A stretch of 64,000 bases of DNA from Desulfobacteraceae bacterium Eth-SRB1. GTDB lineage: Bacteria; Desulfobacterota; Desulfobacteria; Desulfobacterales; ETH-SRB1. The notes under the pieces were generated by a model, which saw only the letters and a program-made list of their open reading frames with translations, had not been told where the DNA came from and did not search any database. This document shows, one piece after another, positions 35,687 to 44,793 of the stretch. Numbering within the stretch: position 1 is the first letter of the stretch; the number at the start of each line of letters is the position of its first letter. The position numbers and the translations under genes are program-made. The stretch covers positions 266,976-330,975 of the forward strand of contig RPGP01000029.1 of assembly GCA_004193555.1 (NCBI GenBank). Direction: 5' to 3'.

Positions 35687-36208
35687 TCAATATTTCAAAT
35701 CAGCATATTCCAACCATCCGCCTGCTTCAACAAGCATACTGTCAAATTCAAAAATCTCAAAGGGTATCTCCTGTTTATGTTCATCAGCCTGAAAAATAAA
35801 ACTGTTTTTCTCGATATCGGTTTCAACAAATGTTTCTTTGCCGGCAAAATCATTAAAAAGATGTTCAATAGCCTGGGCAGACAGTTCCACAGCCATCATG
35901 CCGCAATTATACATGTTCTGTCTGAAAATTCTGGCAAAACTCTCGGCGATTACCAGGTTGATCCCGTTTTCCTCAAGCGCCCAGGGAGCGTGTTCCCTTG
36001 AAGATCCGCATCCGAAATTTGCCCTTGTGATAATAACGCTTTTCCCTTCAACATCCTTTTTGTCAAATCCGTCTAATTTTATATCCTCCAGGAGATAAGG
36101 TTTTAGCGCTTTCCTGGAAATTTCCGTAAGATATTTTGCCGGAATTATTTCGTCGGTATTTATATCTGACCTGTCAAGAAACAGCGCTTTGCCGCTGAAT
36201 TTTTTCAT
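35687..36208 (-). CDS. leuD: 3-isopropylmalate dehydratase small subunit (LeuD/HacB type)
   Basis: Swivel-domain subunit of isopropylmalate isomerase in leucine synthesis. It contains DRSDINTDEIIPAKYLTE (N-terminus) and the NFGCGSSREHAPWAL signature (near 65). I take the ATG at 36208 (MKKFSGK), which has GGAG seven bases before it; a TTG four codons upstream is less likely. The length (about 173 aa) fits the shorter, archaeal/homoaconitase-like branch, which makes citramalate or homoaconitate substrates possible. leuC lies immediately upstream with a repeat-filled 135-bp gap. Confidence 0.92.
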   Translation of the reverse strand: MKKFSGKALFLDRSDINTDEIIPAKYLTEISRKALKPYLLEDIKLDGFDKKDVEGKSVIITRANFGCGSSREHAPWALEENGINLVIAESFARIFRQNMYNCGMMAVELSAQAIEHLFNDFAGKETFVETDIEKNSFIFQADEHKQEIPFEIFEFDSMLVEAGGWLEYADLKY

Positions 36209-36235
36209 TATTTTCTCCAATCCCTCAATTCTCCA

Positions 36236-36355
36236 AATTCCTCACGCAAAGGCGCTATTATTCCCTTGCTAATTCCCTAATCCTCTGATTTCTCAATCCC
36301 TCTATTCTCTTTCCTATTTTATTTAGCGCCTTTGCGCCTTTGCGTGAGGAATCCC
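36236..36355. repeat. CACGCAAAGGCGCAAAG-family hairpin between leuC and leuD
   Basis: CCTCACGCAAAGGCGCTA (about 36239-36256) is answered by TAGCGCCTTTGCGCCTTTGC then GTGAGG (about 36325-36350). Between are C/T-rich tandem TCCCTCAATT-like units. The element lies between two genes of one enzyme. Confidence 0.7.
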
Positions 36356-37642
36356 CTACTCTCTGAATTCATTTGAATTTGTAATATATCCTGCGATAGC
36401 TGTTGCAGCCGCAGTTGCAGGGCTCATGAGATGAACCATGCCGCCTTTGCCCATACGGCCGTTGAAATTCCGGTTTGTTGTTGAAGCGCACACCTCACCT
36501 TCCGCAAGCACTCCGTTACTCATGCCGAGACAGGCGCCGCAGGTCGGGTTGGTGACGCAAAATCCGGCATCCATGAATATTTTCAGTATCCCCTCCTCCA
36601 TTGCCTCGCTGAAAACCTTTGGAGTAGCCGGTGATACAATGCCTCGGACAGAATCGCTGATCTTCTCCCCATTTAATACTTCGGCAGCAACACGGAGGTC
36701 TTCTATCCTTCCGTTTGTGCATGATCCAATGTAAACCTGATCGACCTTAATCCCCTCCATCTCTTTTACAGGCTTTACCTGATCAGGCTTGTACCCAAAT
36801 GTAACCTGCGGTTCCAACCCGGTGATATCATGATCTATAACATCTTCATACACTGCATCCAAATCAGGAGAAAAACCGTTAAATTTCTCAAGAGCCTCCT
36901 TTTTTGTTGCATATTCACCCTTTATAAACTCCCAGAGATATTCCACGGTCGTCATATCCGGAAGGCAGATACCGCAGGTTGCGCCGGCTTCTACAGCCAT
37001 ATTGCAGCAGGTCATCCTGGCTTCCATGCTCATGGCGTTCACTACAGGCCCTGTAAATTCTACAACCTTTCCGGTTGCGCCGTTTACGCCAAGCCTTCCA
37101 ATGATGGAAAGAATCACGTCTTTTGCATAAACACCTTCACGCAGATTGCCGGTTATATTAATTTTAATTGTTAGAGGATGATGAAATGCGCACACGCCCT
37201 TCAGGATGCCCACCTCAAGATCTGTTGTGCCGACACCTGCCGCAAACGCTCCAAATGCGCCATGGGTGCAGGTATGCGAATCACCCATAATTATCGTATA
37301 ACCTGGTCGCACAAACCCTTTTTCCGGAAAAATTGCATGACACACACCGTTTCTTCCGATGTCAAAAAAATCCTGAATATTGTGCCGCCCTGCCCACTCT
37401 CTGAGCACTTTACCCTGCCTCGCGGTTTTTGTATCCTTTGCCGGAGTCACATGGTCGATCACAGCCTTGATTTTAGTGGGATCAAAAACCCTGTCCTTAC
37501 CCCTGTCGATTAAATCATTAATCGCGCCTGGTGTTGTGATTTCATGACAGAATACAGCATCCAGCCTTATCACATGGATATCCCCAGACGGGTTGTCTAC
37601 AAAGTGAGAATCAAATATTTTTTCAGCAATAGTCTTTCCCAT
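36356..37642 (-). CDS. leuC: 3-isopropylmalate dehydratase large subunit (LeuC/HacA type)
   Basis: Aconitase-superfamily [4Fe-4S] subunit (428 aa) that works with LeuD in leucine synthesis. The cluster cysteines are seen in YIGSCTNGRIEDL (near 305) and TNPTCGACLGMSNG (near 370). GDSHTCTHGAFGAFAAGVGT (near 118) is the substrate-site signature. The short length again marks the homoaconitase/archaeal-type branch. It is upstream of leuD on the same strand; no leader peptide or leuA is nearby. Confidence 0.94.
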   Translation of the reverse strand: MGKTIAEKIFDSHFVDNPSGDIHVIRLDAVFCHEITTPGAINDLIDRGKDRVFDPTKIKAVIDHVTPAKDTKTARQGKVLREWAGRHNIQDFFDIGRNGVCHAIFPEKGFVRPGYTIIMGDSHTCTHGAFGAFAAGVGTTDLEVGILKGVCAFHHPLTIKINITGNLREGVYAKDVILSIIGRLGVNGATGKVVEFTGPVVNAMSMEARMTCCNMAVEAGATCGICLPDMTTVEYLWEFIKGEYATKKEALEKFNGFSPDLDAVYEDVIDHDITGLEPQVTFGYKPDQVKPVKEMEGIKVDQVYIGSCTNGRIEDLRVAAEVLNGEKISDSVRGIVSPATPKVFSEAMEEGILKIFMDAGFCVTNPTCGACLGMSNGVLAEGEVCASTTNRNFNGRMGKGGMVHLMSPATAAATAIAGYITNSNEFRE

Positions 37643-37664
37643 ACGAACCTCCAGTATCTAATTT

Positions 37665-37700
37665 AAGGATTGCTCACGCAAAGGCGCAAAGACGCAAAAA
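37665..37700 (+). repeat. CACGCAAAGGCGCAAAG repeat, left flank of the GxxExxY pseudogene
   Basis: AAGGATTGCTCACGCAAAGG CGCAAAGACGCAAAA. It matches, inverted, the sequence at 38113-38146 over about 31 bp with few mismatches, so the pseudogene is enclosed by inverted copies. Confidence 0.7.
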
Positions 37701-37726
37701 TTTTAAAACTATAACCCATTGACTAC

Positions 37727-38087
37727 TCATGAAATACCATCGCGAATTAACTCAGCTCCAAAATTAATTAACAACCCTAACCTCTTGTCGGCCAGCCTCA
37801 AATACGTCAACAACTGTTTTTTGTGTACACGGCTAACTTTTTCAACAGACTTGAGCTCTACAATAATTTTCTCTTCTACAATCAGATCCGCCCTGAAGCC
37901 CTCATCAAATTTGATATCATCATAGACTATAGCCACCGGAACCTGCCGTTTAACCTTCAACCCTCTCTTCTTTCAATTCGTATGCAAAAATAACTTCATA
38001 CACGCTCTCGAGAAGTCCCGGTCCTAACCTTTTATGGACCTGAAACGCTGCATCAACAATTATCTCGGCAATCTCATTTTCGGTCAT
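37727..38087 (-). pseudogene. GxxExxY family protein, frameshifted
   Basis: The N-terminal part from 38087 reads MTENEIAEIIVDAAFQVHKR then LGPGLLESVYE, containing the defining G-x-x-E-x-x-Y (GLLESVY). It stops after KEERVEG. One base further on, in another frame, the family's C-terminal half continues (GLKVKRQVPVAIVYDDIKFD, LIVEEKIIVELKSVEK). An extra base within GAAAGAAGAGAGGG near 37965 accounts for the break. GxxExxY proteins resemble PD-(D/E)XK nucleases (note the E-x-K in VELK) but have no settled function. A sequencing error in the purine run cannot be excluded. Confidence 0.8.
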
Positions 38088-38112
38088 AATTTTTTTTATA
38101 TTATTTTTTTAT

Positions 38113-38146
38113 CTTAGCGCCTTGGCGCCTTTGCGTGTGCAATCCT
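38113..38146 (-). repeat. CACGCAAAGGCGCAAAG repeat, right flank of the GxxExxY pseudogene
   Basis: The reverse complement AAGGATTGCACACGCAAAGG CGCCAAGGCGC pairs with 37665-37695. It ends where lepA ends. Confidence 0.7.
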
Positions 38147-39943
38147 TCAATCATTATCTGTCTTCAAAACCGCCAGAAATGCAGACTGAGGAATCATTAC
38201 CTTGCCTACCATTTTCATTCTTTTCTTCCCTTTTTTCTGCTTTTCAAGGAGTTTCCGTTTTCTGGTGATATCCCCGCCATAACATTTTGCCGTAACATCC
38301 TTTCTAAAAGCGGAAACAGTCTTGCGGGCTATTATTTTTCCGCCAATAGCTCCCTGTATAGCTATTTTAAACATCTGCCTTGGGATTTCATCCCGCAGCC
38401 TTTCACATGCAAGCCTTGCCCTTTCAACAGCTCTGTCTCTGTGAACAAGCTGAGAAAGCGCATCAACACGCTCTCCGTTAATTAATATATCAACCCTTAC
38501 AAGATCGGTATCTCTGTAATCGATTATGTCATAGTCAAATGATCCATAACCCTGGGTAACAGATTTAAGCCTGTCATAAAAATCATAAACTACCTCTGCA
38601 AGAGGCAATTCAAATATCATCTCAAGGCGGTCATTTGTCAGGTACTGATAATTCCGATTTATTCCCCGGCGTTCAAGGCATAGTTTCATAACCGTACCCA
38701 TGTAATTGTCAGGTATTATAATTGAGGCCCTGATAAATGGCTCCTCAGAATGTTCGATAACAGTTGGATCAGGATATAAGGCAGGATTGTCAATTATTAT
38801 TGTTGAACCGTCCTGCATGATCAGTTTGTACCGGACAGATGGAGCTGTCAAAATCAGGGAAAGATTATATTCGCGCTCAAGCCTTTCCTGTACAACCTCG
38901 AGATGCAGAAGGCCCAAAAAGCCACAGCGAAAACCAAAACCTAAAGCCGCGGAACTATCCTTTTCATAAATCAGGGAAGCATCATTCAGCTTGAGTTTTT
39001 CCATTGCAACTGCCAGTTCTTCATAGTCATCAGAAGCAACGGGGTAAATCGAAGAAAAGACAACCGGCTTTGCCTCCTTAAATCCCAACATCGGAGTTTT
39101 ACACGGTCTGTTCTTTAAAGTAATTGTATCGCCGCATTTTGTGTCACTTACAGTTTTAATGCCTGCAATAAGATACCCCACCTGGCCTGCTGAAAGCCCT
39201 TTCTGTGGAACCCGGTTTATTTGAAATATTCCTGTTTCCTCTACCTTGTACACAGCCTTATTGGACATGAAAGAAATAAGGTCGCCGGGTTTTATTTTAC
39301 CCTGAAATATCCGGAAATGAACAATTGTGCCCCGGAAAGAATCATAATGTGAATCAAAAATCAAAGCTTTCAGAGGAGCGCCTGAGTCTCCTGAAGGGGG
39401 CGGGAGTTTTTGCACAATAGCCTCGAGTATATCTTCTATGCCGAGCCCCTCCTTGGCTGATATAAGAATCGCTTTTTCAGGATCAAGCCCAAGATCCTTT
39501 TCTATCTGCCCTTTCACCCTTTCAATATCAGCAGACGGCAAATCTATTTTATTAATAACAGGAATAATTACAAGATCGTGCTCCATGGCGAGATAAAGAT
39601 TTGCCAGAGTCTGTGCCTCAACACCCTGACTTGCATCTATCAAAAGAAGAGCCCCTTCACAGGAAGCAAGCGCTCGTGAAACTTCATAAGTAAAGTCCAC
39701 ATGACCAGGAGTATCTATCAAATTTAATGTATATGTCTGTCCGTCCCTTGCAGAGTACGGAAGGCAGACGCTCTGGCTTTTTATCGTAATGCCGCGTTCC
39801 CGCTCTATATCCATGGTGTCAAGAATCTGATCATGAAAATCCCTGTCAGACACGATATCTGTAGCCTGGATAAGACGGTCAGACAGGGTGGATTTGCCAT
39901 GATCAATATGAGCAATTATGCTGAAGTTTCTAATATTTTTCAT
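38147..39943 (-). CDS. lepA: Elongation factor 4
   Basis: Ribosomal back-translocase GTPase, also linked to initiation-complex assembly. G1 is [14 protein letters not shown] (residues 11-24), followed by [14 protein letters not shown]3 [16 protein letters not shown] and G4 NKIDLPSAD. The LepA-specific C-terminal domain is present ([20 protein letters not shown], near 560), ending [17 protein letters not shown]. Length 598 aa is exact for the family. It is a single-gene unit here, flanked by CACGCAAAGG repeats on its 3' side. Confidence 0.97.
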   Translation of the reverse strand: MKNIRNFSIIAHIDHGKSTLSDRLIQATDIVSDRDFHDQILDTMDIERERGITIKSQSVCLPYSARDGQTYTLNLIDTPGHVDFTYEVSRALASCEGALLLIDASQGVEAQTLANLYLAMEHDLVIIPVINKIDLPSADIERVKGQIEKDLGLDPEKAILISAKEGLGIEDILEAIVQKLPPPSGDSGAPLKALIFDSHYDSFRGTIVHFRIFQGKIKPGDLISFMSNKAVYKVEETGIFQINRVPQKGLSAGQVGYLIAGIKTVSDTKCGDTITLKNRPCKTPMLGFKEAKPVVFSSIYPVASDDYEELAVAMEKLKLNDASLIYEKDSSAALGFGFRCGFLGLLHLEVVQERLEREYNLSLILTAPSVRYKLIMQDGSTIIIDNPALYPDPTVIEHSEEPFIRASIIIPDNYMGTVMKLCLERRGINRNYQYLTNDRLEMIFELPLAEVVYDFYDRLKSVTQGYGSFDYDIIDYRDTDLVRVDILINGERVDALSQLVHRDRAVERARLACERLRDEIPRQMFKIAIQGAIGGKIIARKTVSAFRKDVTAKCYGGDITRKRKLLEKQKKGKKRMKMVGKVMIPQSAFLAVLKTDND

Positions 39944-40092
39944 TTATAAAAAATGGATCATCTCCCGATTAGTTGTAGTTAATTACGGCAAAACAAGTGT
40001 GTTATCTTCAATTTAGCAGATGTGATTCCAGAGGGTGCAAGGGGTCAAGGGTAAAAGTGAAAGGATTCAAGGCGGTCAAGGGTTCGAGTAAA

Positions 40093-40245
40093 ATGTTAGA
40101 GAATTACAAAAAATTGAAAGTGTGGCAAAAATCCTATCAGCTATGTTTAGAAATTTGCAAAGCACTTATTGAATCGCCAAAAGAAAGCATTCGACCCTTT
40201 AAATCCTTGTACCCTCTTCTCCAACTGACCTGGAGAAGAACCTAA
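40093..40245 (+). pseudogene. Four-helix-bundle (23S rRNA IVS-type) protein fragment
   Basis: MLENYKKLKVWQKSYQLCLE is the unmistakable N-terminal helix of the small four-helix-bundle proteins found in 23S intervening sequences and dispersed loci. After about 38 residues the frame enters a dispersed hairpin repeat (40209-40242) that encodes the ending LYPLLQLTWRRT, and the remaining helices are missing. The upstream 40020-40090 sequence is purine-rich with repeated GTCAAGGG units. It is a truncated, presumably non-functional copy. Confidence 0.7.
40209..40242 (-). repeat. Small dispersed hairpin, sister of 29617-29650
   Basis: The reverse complement GGTTCTTCTCCAGGTCAGTT GGAGAAGAGGGTAC shares both stems with the copy before glnE; only the loop differs. 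It truncates the four-helix-bundle reading frame. Confidence 0.7.
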
Positions 40246-40298
40246 GCTATTATGGTATACTGTTCCCCAATACGACTACGATCTAATAACCTGAGCAG

Positions 40299-41135
40299 TT
40301 ACCAGGCACTTAACCCAATCCGCATACTCAAATCAACCGATTTTGCATGGTGAGTTAGAGCTCCTGACGATATTATATCAACACCGGCATCTGCCAGCTT
40401 ATTCAGGCTGTCTCTTGTTATACCGCCGGACACTTCAACCAGGGCTTTTCCATTAATAAACTCAACCGCTTCTTTTATCTGTTTTATATCCATGTTGTCC
40501 AACATGATAATATCAGCGCCGGAATCCATGGCTTCCCTTACACCATCAAGATCTGAAACCTCAACCTCTATCTTCGTAAAATGAGACACATTGCTTCGGA
40601 TATTTTTTACAGCTTTTTTAATGCCTCCGCATACGGCAATATGATTGTCTTTTATCAGGACACCGTCATACAGCCCCATACGGTGGTTATATGCCCCGCC
40701 AATACGAACAGCATATTTTTCCAGTTTACGCCATCCCGGAACTGTTTTTCTTGTATCAACAAGACGCACCTTTCTATCTCCAAGCGTATCCACATACGAT
40801 CGCACATGTGTTGCAATACCTGAAAGGCGCTGCAGAAAATTCAAAGCAGTCCGTTCGCCCACAAGCAGACCGCGAAGTTTACCCTCGACTTCTACAACAA
40901 CTTCACCATTTTCTACCCTGTCACTATCTGCAAATAACGGCCTGTAAATAATCCGGGGGTCGAGATGTTCGAAAACCCGGCAGGCGATATCGAGTCCTGC
41001 AATAACGAGCTGTTCCTTAGCTATTATTTTACCATACCCTTTAACATCGGGCTCAACAAGATTGTCTGTAGTAATATCCCCTGAACCGATATCCTCTTGC
41101 AGCGCTATTTCAATTAATTGCTCTGTTGAATTCAT
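40299..41135 (-). CDS. nadC: Nicotinate-nucleotide pyrophosphorylase (carboxylating)
   Basis: Quinolinate phosphoribosyltransferase, the last step of de novo NAD ring formation. The signature LVDTRKTVPGWRKLEKYAVR (near 130) continues with IGGAYNHRMGLYDGVLIKDN, which builds the phosphoribosyl site; EVEVSDLDGVREAMDSGADI and the C-terminal VSGGIT/SSGALTH loops complete the barrel. The ATG at 41135 has AAGGA just upstream and is preferred over one two codons earlier. Length about 278 aa. nadA and nadB are not in the window. Confidence 0.95.
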   Translation of the reverse strand: MNSTEQLIEIALQEDIGSGDITTDNLVEPDVKGYGKIIAKEQLVIAGLDIACRVFEHLDPRIIYRPLFADSDRVENGEVVVEVEGKLRGLLVGERTALNFLQRLSGIATHVRSYVDTLGDRKVRLVDTRKTVPGWRKLEKYAVRIGGAYNHRMGLYDGVLIKDNHIAVCGGIKKAVKNIRSNVSHFTKIEVEVSDLDGVREAMDSGADIIMLDNMDIKQIKEAVEFINGKALVEVSGGITRDSLNKLADAGVDIISSGALTHHAKSVDLSMRIGLSAW

Positions 41136-41178
41136 GGGCATCCTTCATAATTTAAAAAACTTATTTTTTAAAAAAAAT

Positions 41179-41332
41179 AATCTCACGCAAAGGCGCAAAG
41201 ACGCAAAGTTTTTTCAGTATTTTCCGGCTTGAACCAATTTAACCATTCGTATTTACAGTATTTAGTAAAACAGGGAATTACCAAAGCATTTCTTCGTTTT
41301 CATTTTTTTGCGCCTTTGCGTGAGATTGTTCA
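41179..41332. repeat. CACGCAAAGGCGCAAAG-family element with perfect 20-bp ends
   Basis: AATCTCACGCAAAGGCGCAA (41179-41198) is exactly inverted at 41313-41332. The 110-bp interior is AT-rich. It lies between valS (ending 41342) and nadC, so it may sit within a shared transcript. Confidence 0.75.
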
Positions 41333-41341
41333 AATTTGAAT

Positions 41342-44014
41342 TCAAAATTTTCGGACAAGTTCCAGGTTTGCCTCTAATTTTTGCTGCTTTTCAAGAATGA
41401 CCCTGTGTTTTTCATTAACCTTTTCAACCACTGTTTCCGGAGCCTTGCAAAGAAAATCCTCATTATTCAATTTCTTTGACAGCGCAGAAAGCTCAACTGA
41501 CAGTTTTCCAATCTCTTTTTCAAGCCGCTTTGTCTCTTTTGCAAAATCGATTACTCCTTCAAGTAAAACAAAAATCGCAGCATCACCAACAATAGCTGTA
41601 GCCGCCGCTTTCGGCTTTTTACCTGTTTGTTCAACTGTAAGGTTTTTCAGTCCGGCAAGGTTTACGACAATATCCTGGTGCTTTTTTATTATTTCCCTTG
41701 TGGTTGTGTCCTGTGACTGTATAGAAACATCAAGTAAAGATGACGGCGGAATATTCATTTCACCTCTGACATTTCTAATCCCGGAAATTATTTCTGTAAT
41801 TAATTCCATTGTTGATTCAGCTTCCTGATCATGGAAACAACACGCATCATCAGGACTATCCAAAGGAAATACCGCCTTCATGATAGAGCCCTCTGTTCCC
41901 GGAAGTTTATGCCAGATTTCTTCTGTTACAAAAGGTATAAATGGATGAAGCAGAATCAGTGTGTTTTGCAGGACAAACCACAGCACACTTTTCGTTGATT
42001 GGCGACTGTCTTCTCCTTCCTTGCCATACAGGCATGGCTTTATTGACTCTAAATACCAGTCGCAGAATTCATGCCATACAAACCTGTATAGAGTGCCGGC
42101 TGCATCATTGAATCTGTAACTGTCAAGATCATCAGAAACACTCTTTGTAACACTATTCAGTCTTGATAAAATCCACCGATCCGTAAGAGAAAGGCTGGAA
42201 GCTGAAGGCTGAAGGCTGAAAGGTTTCGAATTTTCTTCAGAAATATGCACCAGGGCAAACCTGGCGGCATTCCATAGCTTATTTATAAAATTGCGGTATC
42301 CTTCTACCCGCTTTTCAGACATCTTTATATCCCGTCCCTGTGCGGCAAAAGCTGCTAATGTAAAACGGAATGCATCTGTTCCATATCTGTCTATAACATT
42401 CAACGGGTCAATAACATTTCCCTTTGACTTGCTCATTTTTTTACCGTTTTCGTCACGCACCAGAGCATGCACATAAACATCTTTAAACGGCGCTTCTCCC
42501 ATGAAGTGGATACCCATCATCATCATCCTCGCTATCCAGAAAAAGAGGATGTCAAAGCCTGTGATCAGCGCCGAAGTTGGATAAAACTTATCTAAAAGCA
42601 TTGTCTTGTCAGGCCATCCCATGGTAGAAAAAGGCCACAGCGCTGAACTGAACCAGGTGTCCAGAACATCAGTCTCCTGCACAAGGTTATGCCCGCCGCA
42701 GGCCGGGCATGATTCAGGCGTATCTATTGCAATCACCATCTCGTTGCAATTCTCACATGTCCATGCAGGGATCTGATGCCCCCACCATATCTGTCGTGAA
42801 ATACACCAGTCTTTTATGTTATGCATCCACTCAAAATATGTTTTGCTCCATGCCGAAGGAATTATTCTTGTCTCGCCTTCCTCAACAGCTTTTATAGCTT
42901 TTTCAGCAAGCGACTTTGTTTTAATAAACCACTGTTTCGAAAGGTTTGGCTCAACAACTGTCTTGCATCTGTAGCAATGCCCGACACTGTGGTTGTACTG
43001 CTCAATTTTTTCCAGGTATCCTTCCTTTTTAAGGGCTTTAACAACAGCAGCCCTGCATTTAAACCGATCGAGTCCTTTAAATCTGCCGGCTTCTGACGTC
43101 ATAAACCCGTCATCTCCGATAACCTTTACGGTTTGAAGATTATGGCGCAACCCTATCTCAAAATCATTAGGATCATGCGCGGGCGTGACCTTAAGTCCGC
43201 CTGTTCCGAATGACATATCAACATAAGAGTCTTTGATTATGGGGATTTTCTTGTTTACAAGTGGAAGGATTACATGGTCGGAATCGATATTCTTATACCG
43301 CTCATCATCAGGATTTACAGCCAGCGCTGTATCACCCAGCATGGTTTCAGGTCTGGTAGTGGCAATAATTATACTGCCTGAACCTTTTGCAAAAGGATAG
43401 CGAATATAATAAAGATGGCCGTTATGATCATCATGTTCAACCTCAAGATCGGCAAGAGCTGTGTTGCAGCGCGGGCACCAGTTAATCATATAATTGCCGC
43501 GGTAAATAAGACCCTCGTTGAACAGGGTCACAAAAACCTTGCGCACTGCCCGTGACAACCCCTCATCCATTGTAAATCGTTCACGCTTCCAGTCACATGA
43601 AGCCCCAAGAGATTTAAGCTGATTAATTATTGCGCTACCGTACTCTTTGCGCCACTCCCATACAGCCTCGATAAATTTATCCCTGCCAAGCTTGTGGCGA
43701 TCCAGCCCTTCAGCGGCAAGTTTTCTTTCCACAACATTCTGGGTCGCAATACCCGCATGATCTGTTCCCGGCATCCATAGAACATTATCTCCCCGCAGCC
43801 TCCTGTAGCGGCAAAGAATATCCTGCAGTGTAATATTTAATGCATGCCCCATGTGAAGCACGCCTGTAACATTAGGCGGCGGGATCACAATGGAATAACT
43901 TCTCTGAGCGCTTTCTTCGCTGGCGGCAAACAGTTGTTCTTTTTCCCAAAAATCATACCAGCGTTTTTCAACGTTTTGTGGCTCATAACCCTTGTTAAGC
44001 AGATTTAAACTCAT
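41342..44014 (-). CDS. valS: Valyl-tRNA synthetase
   Basis: Class I synthetase charging tRNA-Val (about 890 aa). The HIGH box is PPNVTGVLHMGHALN (near 50), the editing domain contains TTRPETMLGDTALAVNPDD (near 220), and the KMSKS box is KMSKSKGNVIDP (near 530). The C-terminal anticodon-binding and coiled-coil domains are present. I prefer the ATG at 44014, which has AAGGTG upstream. Between catalytic and anticodon domains the linker reads SKPFSLQPSASSLSLTDRW, encoded by a GGCTGAAGGCTGAAGG repeat (42191-42221), so an intergenic-type repeat has entered an essential gene in frame. Confidence 0.96.
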   Translation of the reverse strand: MSLNLLNKGYEPQNVEKRWYDFWEKEQLFAASEESAQRSYSIVIPPPNVTGVLHMGHALNITLQDILCRYRRLRGDNVLWMPGTDHAGIATQNVVERKLAAEGLDRHKLGRDKFIEAVWEWRKEYGSAIINQLKSLGASCDWKRERFTMDEGLSRAVRKVFVTLFNEGLIYRGNYMINWCPRCNTALADLEVEHDDHNGHLYYIRYPFAKGSGSIIIATTRPETMLGDTALAVNPDDERYKNIDSDHVILPLVNKKIPIIKDSYVDMSFGTGGLKVTPAHDPNDFEIGLRHNLQTVKVIGDDGFMTSEAGRFKGLDRFKCRAAVVKALKKEGYLEKIEQYNHSVGHCYRCKTVVEPNLSKQWFIKTKSLAEKAIKAVEEGETRIIPSAWSKTYFEWMHNIKDWCISRQIWWGHQIPAWTCENCNEMVIAIDTPESCPACGGHNLVQETDVLDTWFSSALWPFSTMGWPDKTMLLDKFYPTSALITGFDILFFWIARMMMMGIHFMGEAPFKDVYVHALVRDENGKKMSKSKGNVIDPLNVIDRYGTDAFRFTLAAFAAQGRDIKMSEKRVEGYRNFINKLWNAARFALVHISEENSKPFSLQPSASSLSLTDRWILSRLNSVTKSVSDDLDSYRFNDAAGTLYRFVWHEFCDWYLESIKPCLYGKEGEDSRQSTKSVLWFVLQNTLILLHPFIPFVTEEIWHKLPGTEGSIMKAVFPLDSPDDACCFHDQEAESTMELITEIISGIRNVRGEMNIPPSSLLDVSIQSQDTTTREIIKKHQDIVVNLAGLKNLTVEQTGKKPKAAATAIVGDAAIFVLLEGVIDFAKETKRLEKEIGKLSVELSALSKKLNNEDFLCKAPETVVEKVNEKHRVILEKQQKLEANLELVRKF
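42191..42221. repeat. GGCTGAAGGCTGAAGG repeat inside valS
   Basis: AAGGCTGGAAGCTGAAGGCT then GAAGGCTGAAA. The same unit appears in the intergenic region at about 45065-45080 and, inverted, at 45168-45183. It encodes the FSLQPSASS part of the ValS linker. Confidence 0.7.
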
Positions 44015-44121
44015 ATACAATTCACCTTATAAAACTATTTAAAAAAATTGAAAAGGGGATTATTAAATAATCCCCAACAGTTGTATTAATTACAGACCTA
44101 AATAAAATTTTGAATGGCAAA

Positions 44122-44235
44122 AGATGAACATCGAACGTCCAACATCGAATTTTGAATAAGGAATTCTGTCAATTTATAAACTGGCGGAGCGAAGCGATTT
44201 CATTATTCGAAGTTCAATGTTCAATGTTCAAAAGA
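44122..44235. repeat. AACATCGAAC-family inverted element, copy B
   Basis: AAGATGAACATCGAACGTCC then AACATCGAATTTTGAATAAGGAATTCTGTCAATTTATAAACTGGCG, ending TTCAATGTTCAATGTTC. It is a close sister of 24905-25026. Its right end supplies the last codons (LLNIEH, stop) of the reverse-strand gene at 44214. Confidence 0.75.
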
Positions 44236-44777
44236 ATTTTTTTCTCATCATCCACCGCATCATCAATCAGTGTCACTTTTATCCTTTCTATCTCCTTTGT
44301 AACCGCTTTTTCAATCATTTCAGCAAGCATGCTCTCTATCTTTTCGGAATACATTTTATTTATAACCCGTCCCAAAGCCTCATCTATCTGTTCAGAAGAC
44401 AAAGAAACAGTCTCGGAAACAAGCTCTTTTTCATGCGTGTTTTCAGATTCTAATTGTTTCTCTTTGTCAGAGATTTTTTCTGAAATATCTGTTTCCGGTT
44501 CTAATTCTATCCCTAATGAGCCAATAAAATCATTATCTATAATCTGTTCTTCATCAAATTCTTCATCGAGTCCAAGGTTGGTTTCTAATGAGTCATCATC
44601 AAATGCAGAGATTGTTTTTTCCTCATTCGTCAAAGAAGATTGCTCAACAACATCTGTCAGCTCTATTATTTCCTCTTCAGATGCATTAATAACCTCGTCG
44701 GTTAGTTCTATAATTTCTTCATCTTTCAGCGATTTTGCCGCCCAATTTGCTTTACCGGTTTCATTATTGTCTGTCAT
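44214..44777 (-). CDS. Acidic hypothetical protein with EEIIELTD repeats, 187 aa
   Basis: The N-terminal 60 residues contain two copies of an EEIIELTDEVI-type unit (LKDEEIIELTDEVINASEEE; IIELTDVVEQSS), a pattern found in acidic regulators of Desulfobacterota, followed by an acidic linker and a C-terminal helical region (LGRVINKMYSEKIESMLAEM). No catalytic motif is seen. The stop codon and final residues (LLNIEH) come from the AACATCGAAC element. It is upstream of valS on the same strand, 200 bp away. Function unknown; a protein-protein scaffold is possible. Confidence 0.65.
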   Translation of the reverse strand: MTDNNETGKANWAAKSLKDEEIIELTDEVINASEEEIIELTDVVEQSSLTNEEKTISAFDDDSLETNLGLDEEFDEEQIIDNDFIGSLGIELEPETDISEKISDKEKQLESENTHEKELVSETVSLSSEQIDEALGRVINKMYSEKIESMLAEMIEKAVTKEIERIKVTLIDDAVDDEKKILLNIEH

Positions 44778-44793
44778 GCCAACTCCCGGCTGA

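Noticed and set aside
40093-40245. Possible diversity-generating retroelement, because four-helix-bundle proteins resemble Avd
   Set aside because: No reverse transcriptase, template repeat or variable repeat in the window; the gene is only a fragment.
40581-40951. Overlapping + strand frames inside nadC
   Set aside because: They are shadows of a well-conserved enzyme on the other strand with no ribosome-binding sites.
44015-44213. T-box or other leader riboswitch upstream of valS
   Set aside because: No T-box sequence or specifier stem; the region is filled by an AACATCGAAC repeat.
44152-44793. A 213-codon serine-rich frame on the + strand
   Set aside because: It is antisense to the acidic EEIIELTD protein; serine richness mirrors its glutamate codons.
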